Of a DNA stretch of 64,000 bases, positions 45,167-56,413 are shown piece by piece. The DNA lies in the NCBI GenBank assembly GCA_021904315.1, contig CM038924.1, positions 16,388,051 to 16,452,050 on the forward strand, in the 5' to 3' direction. The translations under genes were made by a program, and so were the position numbers. The notes beneath the pieces were generated by a model. The model was not told the DNA's origin and made no database searches. It worked only from the letters and a program-made list of their open reading frames with translations. Source of the stretch: Sphagnum magellanicum (lineage: Eukaryota > Streptophyta > Sphagnopsida > Sphagnales > Sphagnaceae). The number at the start of each line of letters is the position of its first letter. Within the stretch, counting starts at the first letter, position 1.

Positions 45167-46806
45167 GGAAAAGTCACCTAGTAGGTATATTGTTAATTTC
45201 GACGGTTTTCCCGTTTCCCATGAGAAATGAACGATGTGCTCCAGCGTCGATGGCTCCCAACTCCTGGCGGTTTGAGGGTTTCCTATTGGTTTTCGACTAT
45301 GACTACTGTGGAGTCTACATTTTCGCAGCCGATAACCATCTCCTTGGCATGTGACCGGCTTGCAAGCAACTTTATTTTCTAGGGCATCTACAAAACGACA
45401 ATTGGTGGTATTGTGCTACATGGACTCCTAACCTCATGTTTTCTTGTTGGTTGTGCATTGATTGTTTCTTGAACAATTGGAATCTGGTGGATCAGTTCAG
45501 CAAACTGCTTTCCAGTATCACTTGAAGTTTTAGTTTTGAAAGTTCCTGAAATCACATTCTAAAACGGAGTCCTACCTGTTGTTGCTCAAGGACCTTGAAC
45601 CGTTTGAAGGTTTGTCTTTTGCAGATTGCCTTTGCATCAGCTGGATTCAAACTCTATGCGTCCAATTTATGAGGTACAAAGCATAAGATTTTCTTGTCGA
45701 AGAGATAACGGTGTTGTTGAAATTCTATGGCAATTTTTCAGCATGTCATTTGTCGTTGGCTATTCTTTCTTATGGTGCTTCCAGACTCAGGAATTTCAAG
45801 TATTGTTCTTGACGATGCAAGATTTTGGATGTTGGCCTCCATTTCTTTCTGTGTACCATTGTCTGAACATGGGTCTTGCCTAGGGTCTAAAGATTTGTGT
45901 TATTTTGATCATATGAGAGTAGTTCTTTGTTTAAGAGTCGACTAATGTGTACTAATCATATCAGCAGATCCAATCACTTAATGGGCAAAAACCAGATGAA
46001 TAGAATATTATGTATTGTTTTCTCACCACCCTTCATGTTTTTCCCAAATAATGTGTAGAGTCTGACTTCTAGGGTGGTACTGTATGTGTGTCTAAGGCTA
46101 GGCGACAGAGTCTACAAATTGACTCTCTATTGTTTGATTGGGAATTCAGAGAAGAGCTCAACAATGTGCAACAATGTATGATGTTTGTAACTGCACGAGT
46201 TTGTCAGGGATTTTTTCCCCTTGTGTGAATGAACGGAAAATGCATGCGTGACAGCAACACTGCCATTTGTATGGCAGCTCCCACCATGCTGTTTTTTCAC
46301 CTATCAATATTTGAAGAGGAGTGCAAAGCTATTAGATCTTGAGAGCAACAACGCTCTTCTTCTATGTCATGAGAGCCACTTATTCAAGGAGTGAGGATTT
46401 TTGGATTCCTCTCAGCTCTTAAAAATAGAGCGAAATGGCAATTTGCCAATGGATGAGACTGCTAAGACTCTTGGTATCACTGAGTGTTACCATATCATGG
46501 ATTTATGTACAACGACAAGAAGCCATCTTGATGATCATGGCTGCTAGTTCTGTGAGTTCTTTCTACCTTGCTGACTGGACCATTGTGATACTAATCTATT
46601 TCCAAGAGTTTTGGTTCAAATAGCCCATTCTATTACATTTGTAAACCAATTGGTGGCATCTCCTCTCAGCAAGTCTCCAATACTTTTTGGTGCTATGATC
46701 TAGACTTTGGTTACTGTGCAATATTTTGAATGTGGAATTTTGATGGCAGAGTCATTGGCCGGTACATTAGCTGTGGCCACCTTGTGAAGACAAGCGAAGT
46801 GTTGAA
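45167..46806. other. No clear gene
   Basis: GC content drops back after about 45360. Short frames (45626-45883, 46435-46623) have hydrophobic stretches but no family I know. They may be decayed upstream parts of the SERAC1-like pseudogene. Confidence 0.3.
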
Positions 46807-47770
46807 ATGGATGTGGTCTTATTTCGTGGGCTCCAATTAACTACAAATGACAATGGTGATGCCTGGAGGGGTCATGCCTGGAGGGGCACAGGGACACAAC
46901 GAGGTCATGATGATGTATGTTGGCCTGAAGAATGGCTACCAATTGATTTGTGGGAAGTTGTGCGCATTTTCTCAGTTTCATACAATGCACATGTACTAGA
47001 AAGCTCCCCTCCTGGTCATGTATCACATGTTGCGAATAATGTATACCAAACTCTCATCAATCCTAAGTACAAGTCACCTTTCTTTGATTGTCACAATGTC
47101 ATGTTTGGGCAAATATAGTGGTTTCACTCACAAATATATCAAGCAACTAAAATTTGTGGATTTAAGATTTTGTTGCTCAATCATTGGGTCATCTCTCAAT
47201 TGTATAGAAAATTTGTACACTTATCAATGATAGAATATCGGCCAACTATAGATGGTGTTTCAACACTTCCTGAAACTGAACATATCACAGTAATGTATGG
47301 TGCAGGGTGAATGGAATCATCCTTATTGCTGAAATATGCTATGTTTTTAGAGATTGGTGTTAAAAAGCTTGGTTTTGAAAGTGGAAAGGGCCTTGACTTT
47401 CTAAAATCTGACAATGTCACGAGGACAGTTAAAGTGCAGGAATGTGCAACAATTCTTTTGAGCAATGTCAGAGGTGTGCATTCGATGATATATTTCAGTC
47501 ACACATAAATATAGACTTAACTAATATGAAACGTAGAAGTCGATTAGATATTTCTTCGAAGTTCAGTATAGCAAATGAATATGTTTTGTGCGGGTATAAA
47601 TGGCATCATCCTATTGTGTTAATTGGCCATAGTTTTGGAGGGTTGGGGTCGAAGAGCTTGGTTGTAAAATTGAAGAGGAAATCAACCATCAGAAATCGTA
47701 TTAATTCCAAGCTTGCATGTACTTGTTCACTATTAGTCGTTCAATGTCTCTTACGAAACCGAGGATAGGA
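46807..47770 (+). pseudogene. SERAC1-like alpha/beta hydrolase, scrambled pseudogene
   Basis: The frame 46807-47118 reads DVVLFRGLQ...CWPEEWLPIDL...VRIFSVSYNAHV, the opening of the SERAC1-like serine hydrolase fold of plants. It holds the oxyanion-side strand and the CWP-x-x-WLP signature. A later frame (about 47520-47770) has HHPIVLIGHSFGGL with the nucleophile elbow G-H-S-F-G and SLVVKLKR. In between, at 47432-47490, CATILLSNVRGV occurs; in the family this normally follows the elbow, so the order is shuffled. Frames change and stops intervene. The first block has an internal repeat (AWRGHAWRG). SERAC1-like proteins are lipid-related hydrolases; this copy is unlikely to work. Confidence 0.65.
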
Positions 47771-49590
47771 TAGAAGAATAGAAGAAAATGCATTGGCACA
47801 AATTGAAAAAAATAGGGGAAAAAATATAAATGATAAAAAAAAAAAAAACCAAAGCAAAGAAGAGATAAAATTGGGAAATATGGCCCAAAAAAAAAATCCA
47901 GTAAGAAGAGGAAAAGAATAATATAAAAAAGGAGAGAAAAAGGAAACCCCCCCCCCCTCCTTAAAATATAAAGAAATAAAGAAATGTAAAACTAGGAAAT
48001 ATAATAAAGATCAAAATAAAAAACATTGAGTAAGAAGAAGAAAAGAATAATATGAAAAGTAACAATTAAAAAAAATAGAAAAATTAAAATTAAAATAAAA
48101 GAATGGAGGATGGAAACAAGGGGGGAAAATGCCCATCTAAGAGGACTTCACGGCCTATTAGGTATATGGTAATGATGACATTTGGTGGGAAAAATAAAAA
48201 AATAAAAAAATCAAGGCCCATGAGTGGTTAGTATTTTGAAAATGGCTACTTTTAACCATTGGCCCCCCCTTCTCCCATTATGAATTTGTAAAAAAAAATC
48301 AACCCCCTCCCCTTCCTTAACCATTCAACACCCTAAAAAAAGATTTAAAAATAAAATAAACCCCCCCCCCCCTCCCATCCCCCTTCAACATATTTTTTTG
48401 AAAAAAAATCCTGACCCTCCTACCCACTCAACAATGAAAAAAAAAAATTCAAAAAAAACATGGGCCTTTCCCTTCCTCCTTCCACATGTCAAATGAAGGA
48501 GAAAAATAAAACATAAACTTGAACCCCCCCCCCCCCTCCCCCTCAACAGTAAAAGAATTAAAAAATAAATAAATCAAGGCACACCCCTTCCCCCTGAACA
48601 ATGAATATAACTAATAAAACAATTCCTCTCACCCTTCTCAATAGTAAAAAGTAATTTATGAAAGTTACAAGCAATAAAAAAAGTAACATGTACATTGCCA
48701 CGTATTGGATATCAAAGTTTAGCTTAGTTTAATTAAGTTTATATTATTTTAGCTTAGATTTAATTAATTAAACCAACCCTAACCCCCCCCCCCCCCCCCC
48801 TTATGAACTTGTAAAAAAAAAAAAACCCTTTCATCCCTTTTCAACATAGAAAAAAAAAAACTCCCTCCCATCCCCCTTTAACATATTAAAAAAAAAACCC
48901 TTGACCCCCTGTCCCTAGCCACTCCATGATGAAAAAAAAAAAAAAATTAAAATCATCCCTTTCCCTTCCTCCTTCCACATGTCAAATGAAGGCCAAAAAA
49001 AAATTTACCTCCACCCCCCTCCCCCTCAACAGTAAAAAAAAGAAAAAAGAAAATTAACGTGCACTTTTAAACCCTAAACCCTTTCCTCCGTCCCATAATG
49101 ATTTTGGAACCCTAAATTACCCCTTCCCCTCCCTAGCCTCTCCACAACGAAAAAAAACATTTCCAAAATAAAAATGTACCCCTTTCCCCCCTCCTCCTTT
49201 CACCTTTTCATATATCTAGGGGAAAAAAAAACATTAACCTCCACCCCCCCTCCCCCTCAATAGAAAAAATAAAAATAAAAATAAAAATCAAGGTGCACCC
49301 TTTCCCCCCTCGCACAATGAATACAATATAGACCCTAGCCCTTCTCAACAGTAAAAAGTAATTTAAGAAAGTTACAAACAGTAAAAAAAGTAACAAAAAG
49401 TAACAAACTTTACCCCTGTTTTAGCAGTAAAAAGTAATTTATAAAATTTACGAGCAGTAAAAAAAGTAACAAAAAGTGAAAAAGGTCAACAAAAAAAGCC
49501 CCGCACCGCGCTAAAACAGCCCCGCACCACGCTCCCTTTTTGGTGGTCAAACAGCCCCCAGCCCCGCGCACTGCGAGCGTAGTGCGCAGA
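47771..49590 (+). repeat. Dispersed C-rich/A-rich repeat family, copy 3 (long)
   Basis: A- and C-rich low-complexity sequence with several poly-C tracts (about 47948, 48361, 48525, 48785), the 'ccttccacatgtcaaatgaagg' phrase twice, and the family's end segment (about 49330-49590) including 'gtaatttaagaaagttaca' and 'gaccgcgc'-like motifs. Possibly two or more copies in tandem. No gene. Confidence 0.75.
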
Positions 49591-49601
49591 TCATATGTAT
49601 A

Positions 49602-50165
49602 GGTCTGCTCCGAAAGTTATGAAGCTTCAAAGTTGCGGGAGTCCCGAAAATGCGCAATTTCGGGACTCCCACGCGGGAGTCCCGGGAGTCCTGGGACAAA
49701 ATGGCCATTTGGATGCCACCCCTGCGACGAGTCACAGAGTATACTATAAGGGGGAAGTGGTTGGCTTCCCCACCAAGGGAGTGAGATGGTGACTTATTCC
49801 CGAGCCTGGAGTGTGTGTGTGTTCAAAGTGAGTCCGAGTTCACCCGTGGCTTGTCCCAACACCAAAAAGGTTCCATGATGAGTTCTAAAGGGGAAGGTGA
49901 TGGTTTCCCCAAGGTCCGGGCCATGGCTCTTCCTAGCACCAAAGGTGCTGCAACTTTGGACTAACCACTTGGAGTGGTTCATGGAGGGTCCGTGTGAGTG
50001 AGTCAAGTTTGTCCACTTTTCCTAGTCTTTCCCGGGACTTCTAGCACGCCCCTCTCACCCCCTCTAGTGTTGGAAGTCAGGATCGTGCCCCAAGTTCCAA
50101 CCGCTTCCGCATCGCCGCATACTTAGACCCTCAAGTGGGTCTACGAGGAACTTGGGAGCGCGACA
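49602..50165 (+). mobile_element. Partial LTR (3' part) of the window's Ty3/gypsy family
   Basis: Matches the 3' half of the LTRs at 51507 and 62777: 'cgggactcccacgcgggagtc', the TATA-like 'gagtatactataaggggga', and an end of 'cttgggagcgcgaca'. The 5' part is missing at its junction with the C-rich repeat. It lies in the opposite orientation to, and directly against, the reverse-transcriptase piece that follows, so it is an insertion into that older copy. Confidence 0.8.
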
Positions 50166-50169
50166 GTCC

Positions 50170-51075
50170 TTGTCAAAATCGGGCAACTTTAACACGGGCG
50201 CCTTCACCAAAATGCCTTTCAAGGTCTCAAAGGCCTCATTGCATGCATCCTCCCATTCATAAGTCTCGGATGATTTCTTCAAAAGGTTTGTCAAAGGTGT
50301 GGCTATCTTTGCAAAGTTCTTGATGAACTTGCAATAATAGGAAGCTAATCCTAAAAAGGACCTTAAGGCAGGAACGGATTTAGGCAGTTCCCAATCCAAA
50401 ATTGCCTTCACCTTGCGGTCATCTATTTTCAAACCTTCTTGGGTGATCCTATGCCCAAGGAAGTCCACCTCCGAGACTCCAAACTCACATTTCTCAAACT
50501 TGGCATACAACTTGTTTTCTCTCAACCTTTGGAACACCTTTCGAAGGTGTTCCACATGCTCCTCCATGGAGTTGCTATAAACCAAAATGTTGTCTATGTA
50601 GACGACCACAAAATCATCAAGCCACTCCCGAAAAATGTCATTCATGAGGGTGCAAAATGTGGCGGGTGCATTGGTGAGCCCTAAAGGAATCATCAAGAAT
50701 TCATATGAACCATACCTTGTGCAACAAGCGATCTTTTCCTCATCCCCTTGTGCAATTCAAATTTGGTAATACCCCAGAACGTAGGTCAATCCTACTAAAC
50801 ACTTTGGCTCCCGAAAGTTGATCAAACAAGTCATCAATCCGAAGCAATGGATACCGGTTCTTCACGGTCACCTTGTTGAGGGCTCTATAATCCACACACA
50901 TCCTCAAAGGCCCATCCTTCTTGTGAACAAAAAGGACAGGGGCCCCATATGGTGACTTGCTAGGCTTGATGTATCCCTTTGCGAGGAGTTCTTTGAGTTG
51001 AACCTTAAGTTCTCTTAACTCTTCATGGTTCATTCGATATGGGGCCTTGGCAGGAGGTGCCACTCCTGGCATCAC
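50170..51075 (-). pseudogene. Reverse transcriptase region of the Ty3/gypsy fossil
   Basis: Minus-strand frames give Ty3/gypsy reverse transcriptase blocks: the linker before RT ([14 protein letters not shown]), [18 protein letters not shown], the [20 protein letters not shown] block, the catalytic-site block with LVYS, and the connection LGHRI and LGLASYYCKFIKNF. This enzyme copies element RNA into DNA. Only part of pol remains and it is broken. Confidence 0.9.
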
Positions 51076-51501
51076 CTCGATTGCATGGTCAACTTGTTGA
51101 GGATTTCTTGCACACTTCCACCACTGAGATATGCACTCACAAAAATCCGGTTAGAAGTGGAACTACTATGTAGTTGAAGTCTAACGAGTAAGGTGGTTCG
51201 AGGTAAGTAATGAAATTTACTAAAAAATCTAATGCGTTGTGTCCAAATCTCATGATTTATTTTTATTTTATTTATGTCTTTGACCAAAAGTTAAGCCCGA
51301 AACTAAAACCACTTGCTTAGATTGAGGAAAAAACAACAAATCAACCTCTTCTACTTTCAACAAATGTAACTCCCTCACAGCAAAACCGATGATGCAAATT
51401 TTTTGGGAGGAGCTTATACACCTTTCAAACTAAAATTGATCTAATTTTGACACAAATCCAACGGTGGATTTGAGAGAAAAAAATTAATTAAACCAAAATT
51501 C
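51076..51501. other. Interior of the fossil between RT and the solo LTR; no intact gene
   Basis: The right part (about 51340-51500) is the first of three copies of a repeated phrase ('gggaggagcttatacaccttt', 'ggtggatttgagaga'), also at 52580-52730 and 52790-52930. Confidence 0.6.
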
Positions 51502-51506
51502 TAGAG

Positions 51507-52525
51507 TGTCGCAACCTTAGCTTGGGCTCGCGACCATGGCAAAGGGAATTGCAAGGGTGCGGGCCAAAGGGAAGCCCGGGAGTTAAGCCAAAGGGAAGCC
51601 CGGGAGTTAAACCAAAAGGAAGCCCGGGAGCTAAGGCAAGAGGAAGCCCGGGAGTTAAGCCAAGAGGAAGCCCGGGAGTCACATCACATGCTCCCGGGAG
51701 TGCAAGAAAGTGCTAGGGAGTGTGAAGGAGTGAACACTCACACTCCCAAGGCAACTCCCACTTGGGGAGATGGAGTTTCGGTGGACTCCCGAAACTTCAG
51801 AGAGCGATTGCAGGGGTCAAACCTCAATGGATTGTGGCGTTCTTTATATCAATGGAAAGCTCTTGAAGCGTAGATGTCTAAAATGGGCTCGCATTGCTCA
51901 TTCAGACATCTATAACACAAGTTATGGCCAAAAGAAGGGCCAGGAGTCGAACTGCCAGTTTGACTCCCGACCACTAAAAGTCAGGAATCGACCTCTTCCC
52001 GATGTCCGATTCGGGAGTGCGACACGGAGTTGGAAAGCTCTCGACAAGAGCTACAACTTTGCTTCAGATCGCATCGCGATCGGAGATCTGCTCGCAAAGT
52101 TATGGGGATTCAAAGTCCCGGGAGTCCCATTTGGCGCGATTCCGGGACTCTCGCGCGGGAGTCCCGGGAAAAATAGCCATTTGGATGTGGGCTCCGTGAA
52201 GAGTCACAGAGTATACTATAAGGGGGAAAGGTGGTGGCTTCCCCCAAGTCCGGGCCGTGGTGAGTCTTGTGTGTCCGTGTTGCCCGTGGCTCGTCCTAGC
52301 ACCAAGGGTGCTCCAACTTTGCACTAACCACTTTGTGTGGGTTGTGTGCAAGCCCGTGTGAGTGACTAAAGCTTGTCAACTCTTCGTAGTCCCATCCCGG
52401 AGCTCCAACCCGCCCCTCTACCCCTCAAAGGGTTGTGAGCTAGGGAGCGTGCTCCGACTCCTCCTTATCCGTTGCTTTCTACTTAGGCTCACATTTGAGC
52501 CCTTTAAGGAGTTGGGAGTGCGTCA
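51507..52525 (+). mobile_element. Solo LTR, complete, with target duplication TAGAG
   Basis: 1019 bp from TGTCGCAACC to GAGTGCGTCA, flanked by TAGAG at 51502-51506 and 52526-52530. The 5' part holds about five tandem copies of a roughly 25-bp GC-rich motif ('gccaaagggaagcccgggag'). A conserved TATA-like 'gagtatactataaggggg' lies in the 3' part. No internal region, so a solo LTR. Very similar to 62777-63807, so relatively young. Confidence 0.93.
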
Positions 52526-52579
52526 TAGAGGCTTCCCCATGGAAATCATTCCATGAAACACACTTCAACATCCTCTACT

Positions 52580-52930
52580 TCCAACACCCTCTACTTCCAA
52601 CACCTATAACCCCCTCATAGTAAAACGGATGATGCTGAATTTTTGGGAGGAGCTTTTACACCTTTCAAACTAAAACTGATCTAATTTTGACACAAATCCA
52701 ATAGTGGATTTGAGAAAAACAATTAATTAAACCAAAAGTCCAAAGGCTTCCCCATGGAAATCATTCCATGAAACCCACTTTAACACCCTCTACTTCCAAC
52801 ACCTGTAAGCCCCTCACAATAAAACCAATGATGCTGAATTTTTGGGAGGAGCTTTTACACCTTTCAAACTAAAACTAATTTAATTTTGACACAAATCCAA
52901 CGGTGGATTTGAGAGAAATAATTAATTAAA
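52580..52930 (+). repeat. Tandem phrase repeat, copies 2 and 3
   Basis: Two copies of the segment 'ccctcacagtaaaac...ttttgggaggagcttttacacc...aattaattaaaccaaa', a third copy being left of the solo LTR at about 51340-51490. The repetition around the LTR insertion point indicates a local tandem array into which the LTR inserted. Confidence 0.8.
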
Positions 52931-53860
52931 CCAAAGTCCAGAGGCTTCACTACGATTACTTGCTACACACAACTCCATTCCATGCTTCATTTTTTCATAA
53001 CCTTTCCATGAACACCTCCCACACACAAGCCTTTCTCACACTTCATTCTCCTTTTCCTTCTCCTTTTCCTTTTCCTTTTCCCCATACACACAATGTCTTC
53101 TCCCTTGGTAAGCCTCCATGACCTTCCTTGAATTTGTTCCCCTTGTCCAATGAAAGCTTTGAAATCCTTTTGCACCAATCAATGGCCTCCTCATCCTTCA
53201 AGGGCCAATGAGAATTTGAGAATGAATGGCCATCCAATTGAAATTAGGATGAGAATCCTTGGGCCCAATGAAACATAAGAGATATTCCATCCTCTAATCA
53301 AAGAGGATGACAATCCTCATGATTAATGGGATTGGAGGATTCAACCTCCCCTTTATTTTGGATATCTTGATGAGGTCTCTTGAGCTTGATCCTTATCTTT
53401 TCCGTCTGTTGACCCTGACATCCTACTTCTTCATCCTAATTACTTCAAGTAACTAACTACTAGGATAAATTATCGGCAGTAACAAGGAAGAGTCCTTGAG
53501 TTCTTACTTGATTAATTCAATGGTTGAAGTAACATTTCCGTGTGACATTTACTCCTTGATATTCCCTACCTATTTACTTTACTATGCACTAATTAACTAT
53601 GTAGTACATAGTAAATAGGAATTATAATTTGCATCACAAAAAAGACTCTCACATATTTTTAGATCCATCGTTGAATTTAGGGTTTGATCAATCCCTTAGA
53701 TCTAGGGTGTTCGAGTTTTGATGAGGTTCTGCCGTCACTCCCACTCCTTACGCCTATCCTAATTTGTTAAATAAAAAGGCCTCAACCCCTTTTGAACGTA
53801 AGTACCACCTTATTTGTACTACCTTCTTGGTTTTTGTTGATGCAAGTGCAACTAGTCATG
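52931..53860. other. No gene recognised
   Basis: Contains a CTTTTC-rich low-complexity tract (53040-53085) that creates Lys/Gly-rich minus-strand ORFs. Otherwise unremarkable sequence; I see no supported coding frame. Confidence 0.35.
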
Positions 53861-54255
53861 GTGGATAATGACGCTATGCCTTCAAATCCTCTAGTCGCAC
53901 CCGTACAACAAGAAGAGCTTGAAGAAGCACCACTTGACTTGGATGTTTTTTAACGGCCGCGCGAAGAAGAATCGCCCAAGAGACTGGTGCACACTCGAAT
54001 CGATCATTCGATATGGGATCGTCGATTGTCTCTTAACCCACGTGCTTTAGCAATTTATTTAGAGTTTGTTCCTGCTCGTGGAGCCGCACCAAAAAGGTTT
54101 GAAGAGTGCTAATGCGAAGATGATGATGTCCGTCTCCATTGTCGAACGTGGGTTCCCGGTGATGGCCATTATCGTTGGCTATGAGGCCCGATCAACCCAC
54201 TTCCCCTGGAGCATCAAGCCGAGTACCTCGCTCGCACCATTCGTCGCATCCTAGA
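53861..54255 (+). pseudogene. Unrecognised broken reading frame
   Basis: From about 53861 a frame beginning MVDNDAMPSNPLVAP reads for over 120 codons with protein-like wording (HTRIDHSIWDRRLSLNPRAL, WVPGDGHYRW) but is broken in a few places. GC content is above its flanks. I do not recognise the family. Given the surroundings it may derive from a mobile element, or be a decayed gene fragment. Confidence 0.35.
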
Positions 54256-54779
54256 TTTTTTACAATTGTGATTTATCCTTTAAGTCAGTTATTCAGTTGT
54301 AATTCACCTGAGGCTACTCAGGCGAAAATGTTTAATATTTAAGTTTGAATTGATTCTATTTAAAAGTCTGATAAAAGTGGAACTAAATAAAGATGTATTA
54401 GGATTACATCTTAAAAATCTTACAAGTACATCATTAGTGCTTGAAGATTCTTCTACGGACTACTTAACCTTGTCATGGCAAATTGCTATTGTTAATTATG
54501 GGCTTGTATTCCCTATATATCAATAAATCACATCTAATTATACATCCCCTTTCCCTTCTCTACAACATAAAAAGGATAATGTACTTTAAAAGGTTTACTA
54601 GGTGTTTAACTGATTAAGCGCTATATCAACTAAAATAAAGAAGTACTATATGCCTAGAAGTATCAAAAAAGTTGATTCAACTATTAATAATCACCACTTG
54701 GAGGCTTATAAGCATTCAAATCATTAGTACTAAGGAAAATTACAGAATTAAAGCTTAACTAATTGTTGAGCTATAATCC
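54256..54779. other. AT-rich gap, no gene
   Basis: AT-rich sequence with no motif. It lies between the broken frame above and the protease part of the Ty3/gypsy fossil. Confidence 0.35.
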
Positions 54780-54784
54780 ATGGC

Positions 54785-56361
54785 TCACACTTGTCTTCTC
54801 GGGGGCAACTCATCGGACAACTCTTCGAGTATCACATTCGAAAATTCTTTTAACACTTGCTTGATGCACTTGTGGGGGCTCACCACTTTGGTGGCCTCCC
54901 TAGGTTCAAACTCATCTAGCACCCGCATGACACATAACATGCCATACCTTCCTACGCATTCTTTTTCCAAGTTTTTCCCCAACATCAAGTGGATGGTGGT
55001 CCCACCCACACTAGGCATTTCATGTGCCTTCACTCGCATAATCCCATTCTTGGATGGGATCTTAACTAGCCTATTATGCCCTTCTATGAACACATTGTTT
55101 CGTGTGATGAATTCCATTCCCAAAATGCAATCCATTCCCCCTAAAGTGGAAATCAACAAGTCCACCTTGCCTCTCCAATTCCCCAATTGGAGGGGCACAT
55201 CTTTTGTTTGGAACTTGGTGGGATGGGGAATCCCATTCGCAAAGTGCACCTCGATGGGCGCCTTGAACTCTTCCAACGGCAGGTCCATTCTTTGGGCACT
55301 TTCTTGGGTTATGAAATTGTGGGAAGCCCCTTAGAAGCCCCATTCCCCAATTTGGGTTTGGGGCAATCCTTGGAGTAATGGCCCACTTCATTACAATTGA
55401 AACACGTTCCTTTAGGTTTCCCATTACCATCCCCCTTGGGTTGGCTCCCTTTGAAAGGAGCCCCCGAGCTTTGGAATTGTTTGGGCTTTTCCCCCTTTGA
55501 GGTGTCTTGGCCTTGGTTCCATTCCCCTTCATGGCGTGCCTTCTTATGAGGGAACTTACTATCCCTTTTGAATCCGGACTTCTCACCTCGTCCCACATCC
55601 AAAAAGCCTTCCACTTTCATGACGGCTTCGGTTAGTGAGGCGGGCCAATTTTCTTCAAGCTTGCGCTTGGCCCAAGTTGGAAGCCCCGTCACAAAGTGGC
55701 ACACCCGATCTAACTCATGCATATGCCTAATTTCAAGCATGAGTTCGGAATAAGCCCTCACATATTGACGCAAGTTGTCATTACTTGTATTCACAAGGTC
55801 ACGGAGTTTGCACCTTGACATGTAGTCGGAATTTTTGGGAATGAATTCCAACTCAATACGTTCCTTGAAGAATTCCCAAGTGTAACCATGGGTCTTCCCT
55901 TCTTCTTGCCTCACAATCCTCCACCATGTGGAGGCATAGCCCTTCAAATAGGATTGGGCAAGTTCCATGGCCGAGTGCCAACCAACCTTGGCGGCATGAA
56001 GGTAATCTTCCATTTCCGCAAGCCAAACATCCACAACCTTTCGGTCCCGGGCCCCATCAAAGTTCCCGGGCCTAGCGGGCTTGAATTCCACACCTTTGGA
56101 TGATCCTCCTTTGAGGGCGGCAACCAATTCATTATAATCGGGCCTATTCATTTTGAGTAGGACCTCCAATTGTTCCGGGGTGAAGAGCACCGCATTGGTT
56201 GCCCTTCTTCACTTTCATGGTCCTCATGGCTATCACGGTCTTGCTCACCTTCGGAATCCTTTTGTTCTTCCCCACTCATGGCTTGGGGTGGAACATCCGA
56301 GTCTTGGGTGGGTTCTTCCACCACGGTCTCTTGGACTACCTTGCGAGACTTCTTTGGTGCC
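54785..56361 (-). pseudogene. Gag and protease region of the Ty3/gypsy fossil
   Basis: The minus strand encodes a gag-type region beginning MAPKKSRK (about 56361) with an acidic stretch. The retrotransposon gag domain follows (WLAEMEDYLHAAKV, SYLKGYASTWWR, FKERIELEFIP), then a CCHC zinc knuckle (CFNCNEVGHYSKDC), and then an aspartic-protease-like region (VDLLISTLGGMDCILGMEF). Gag forms the element's particle and the protease would process it. The region is part of an incomplete, broken copy. Confidence 0.88.
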
Positions 56362-56397
56362 ATTGGAACTCCCCAATAAGTAGATCGAGCTCTCCCC

Positions 56398-56411
56398 GAG
56401 CTCTGATAACA
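56398..56411 (-). other. Primer-binding site of the fossil element
   Basis: Immediately inside the 5' LTR, the minus strand reads TTTGTTATCAGAGC, close to the TGGTATCAGAGC site complementary to plant initiator tRNA-Met, which primes reverse transcription in many Ty3/gypsy and copia elements. Confidence 0.7.
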
Positions 56412-56413
56412 AA

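Noticed and set aside
51522-51716. Collagen-like or proline-rich ORFs in the LTRs (also 62792-62995)
   Set aside because: They are translations of the 25-bp GC-rich tandem motif in the LTR and appear on both strands.
52987-53237. Lys/Gly-rich minus-strand ORFs
   Set aside because: They derive from a CTTTTC low-complexity tract.
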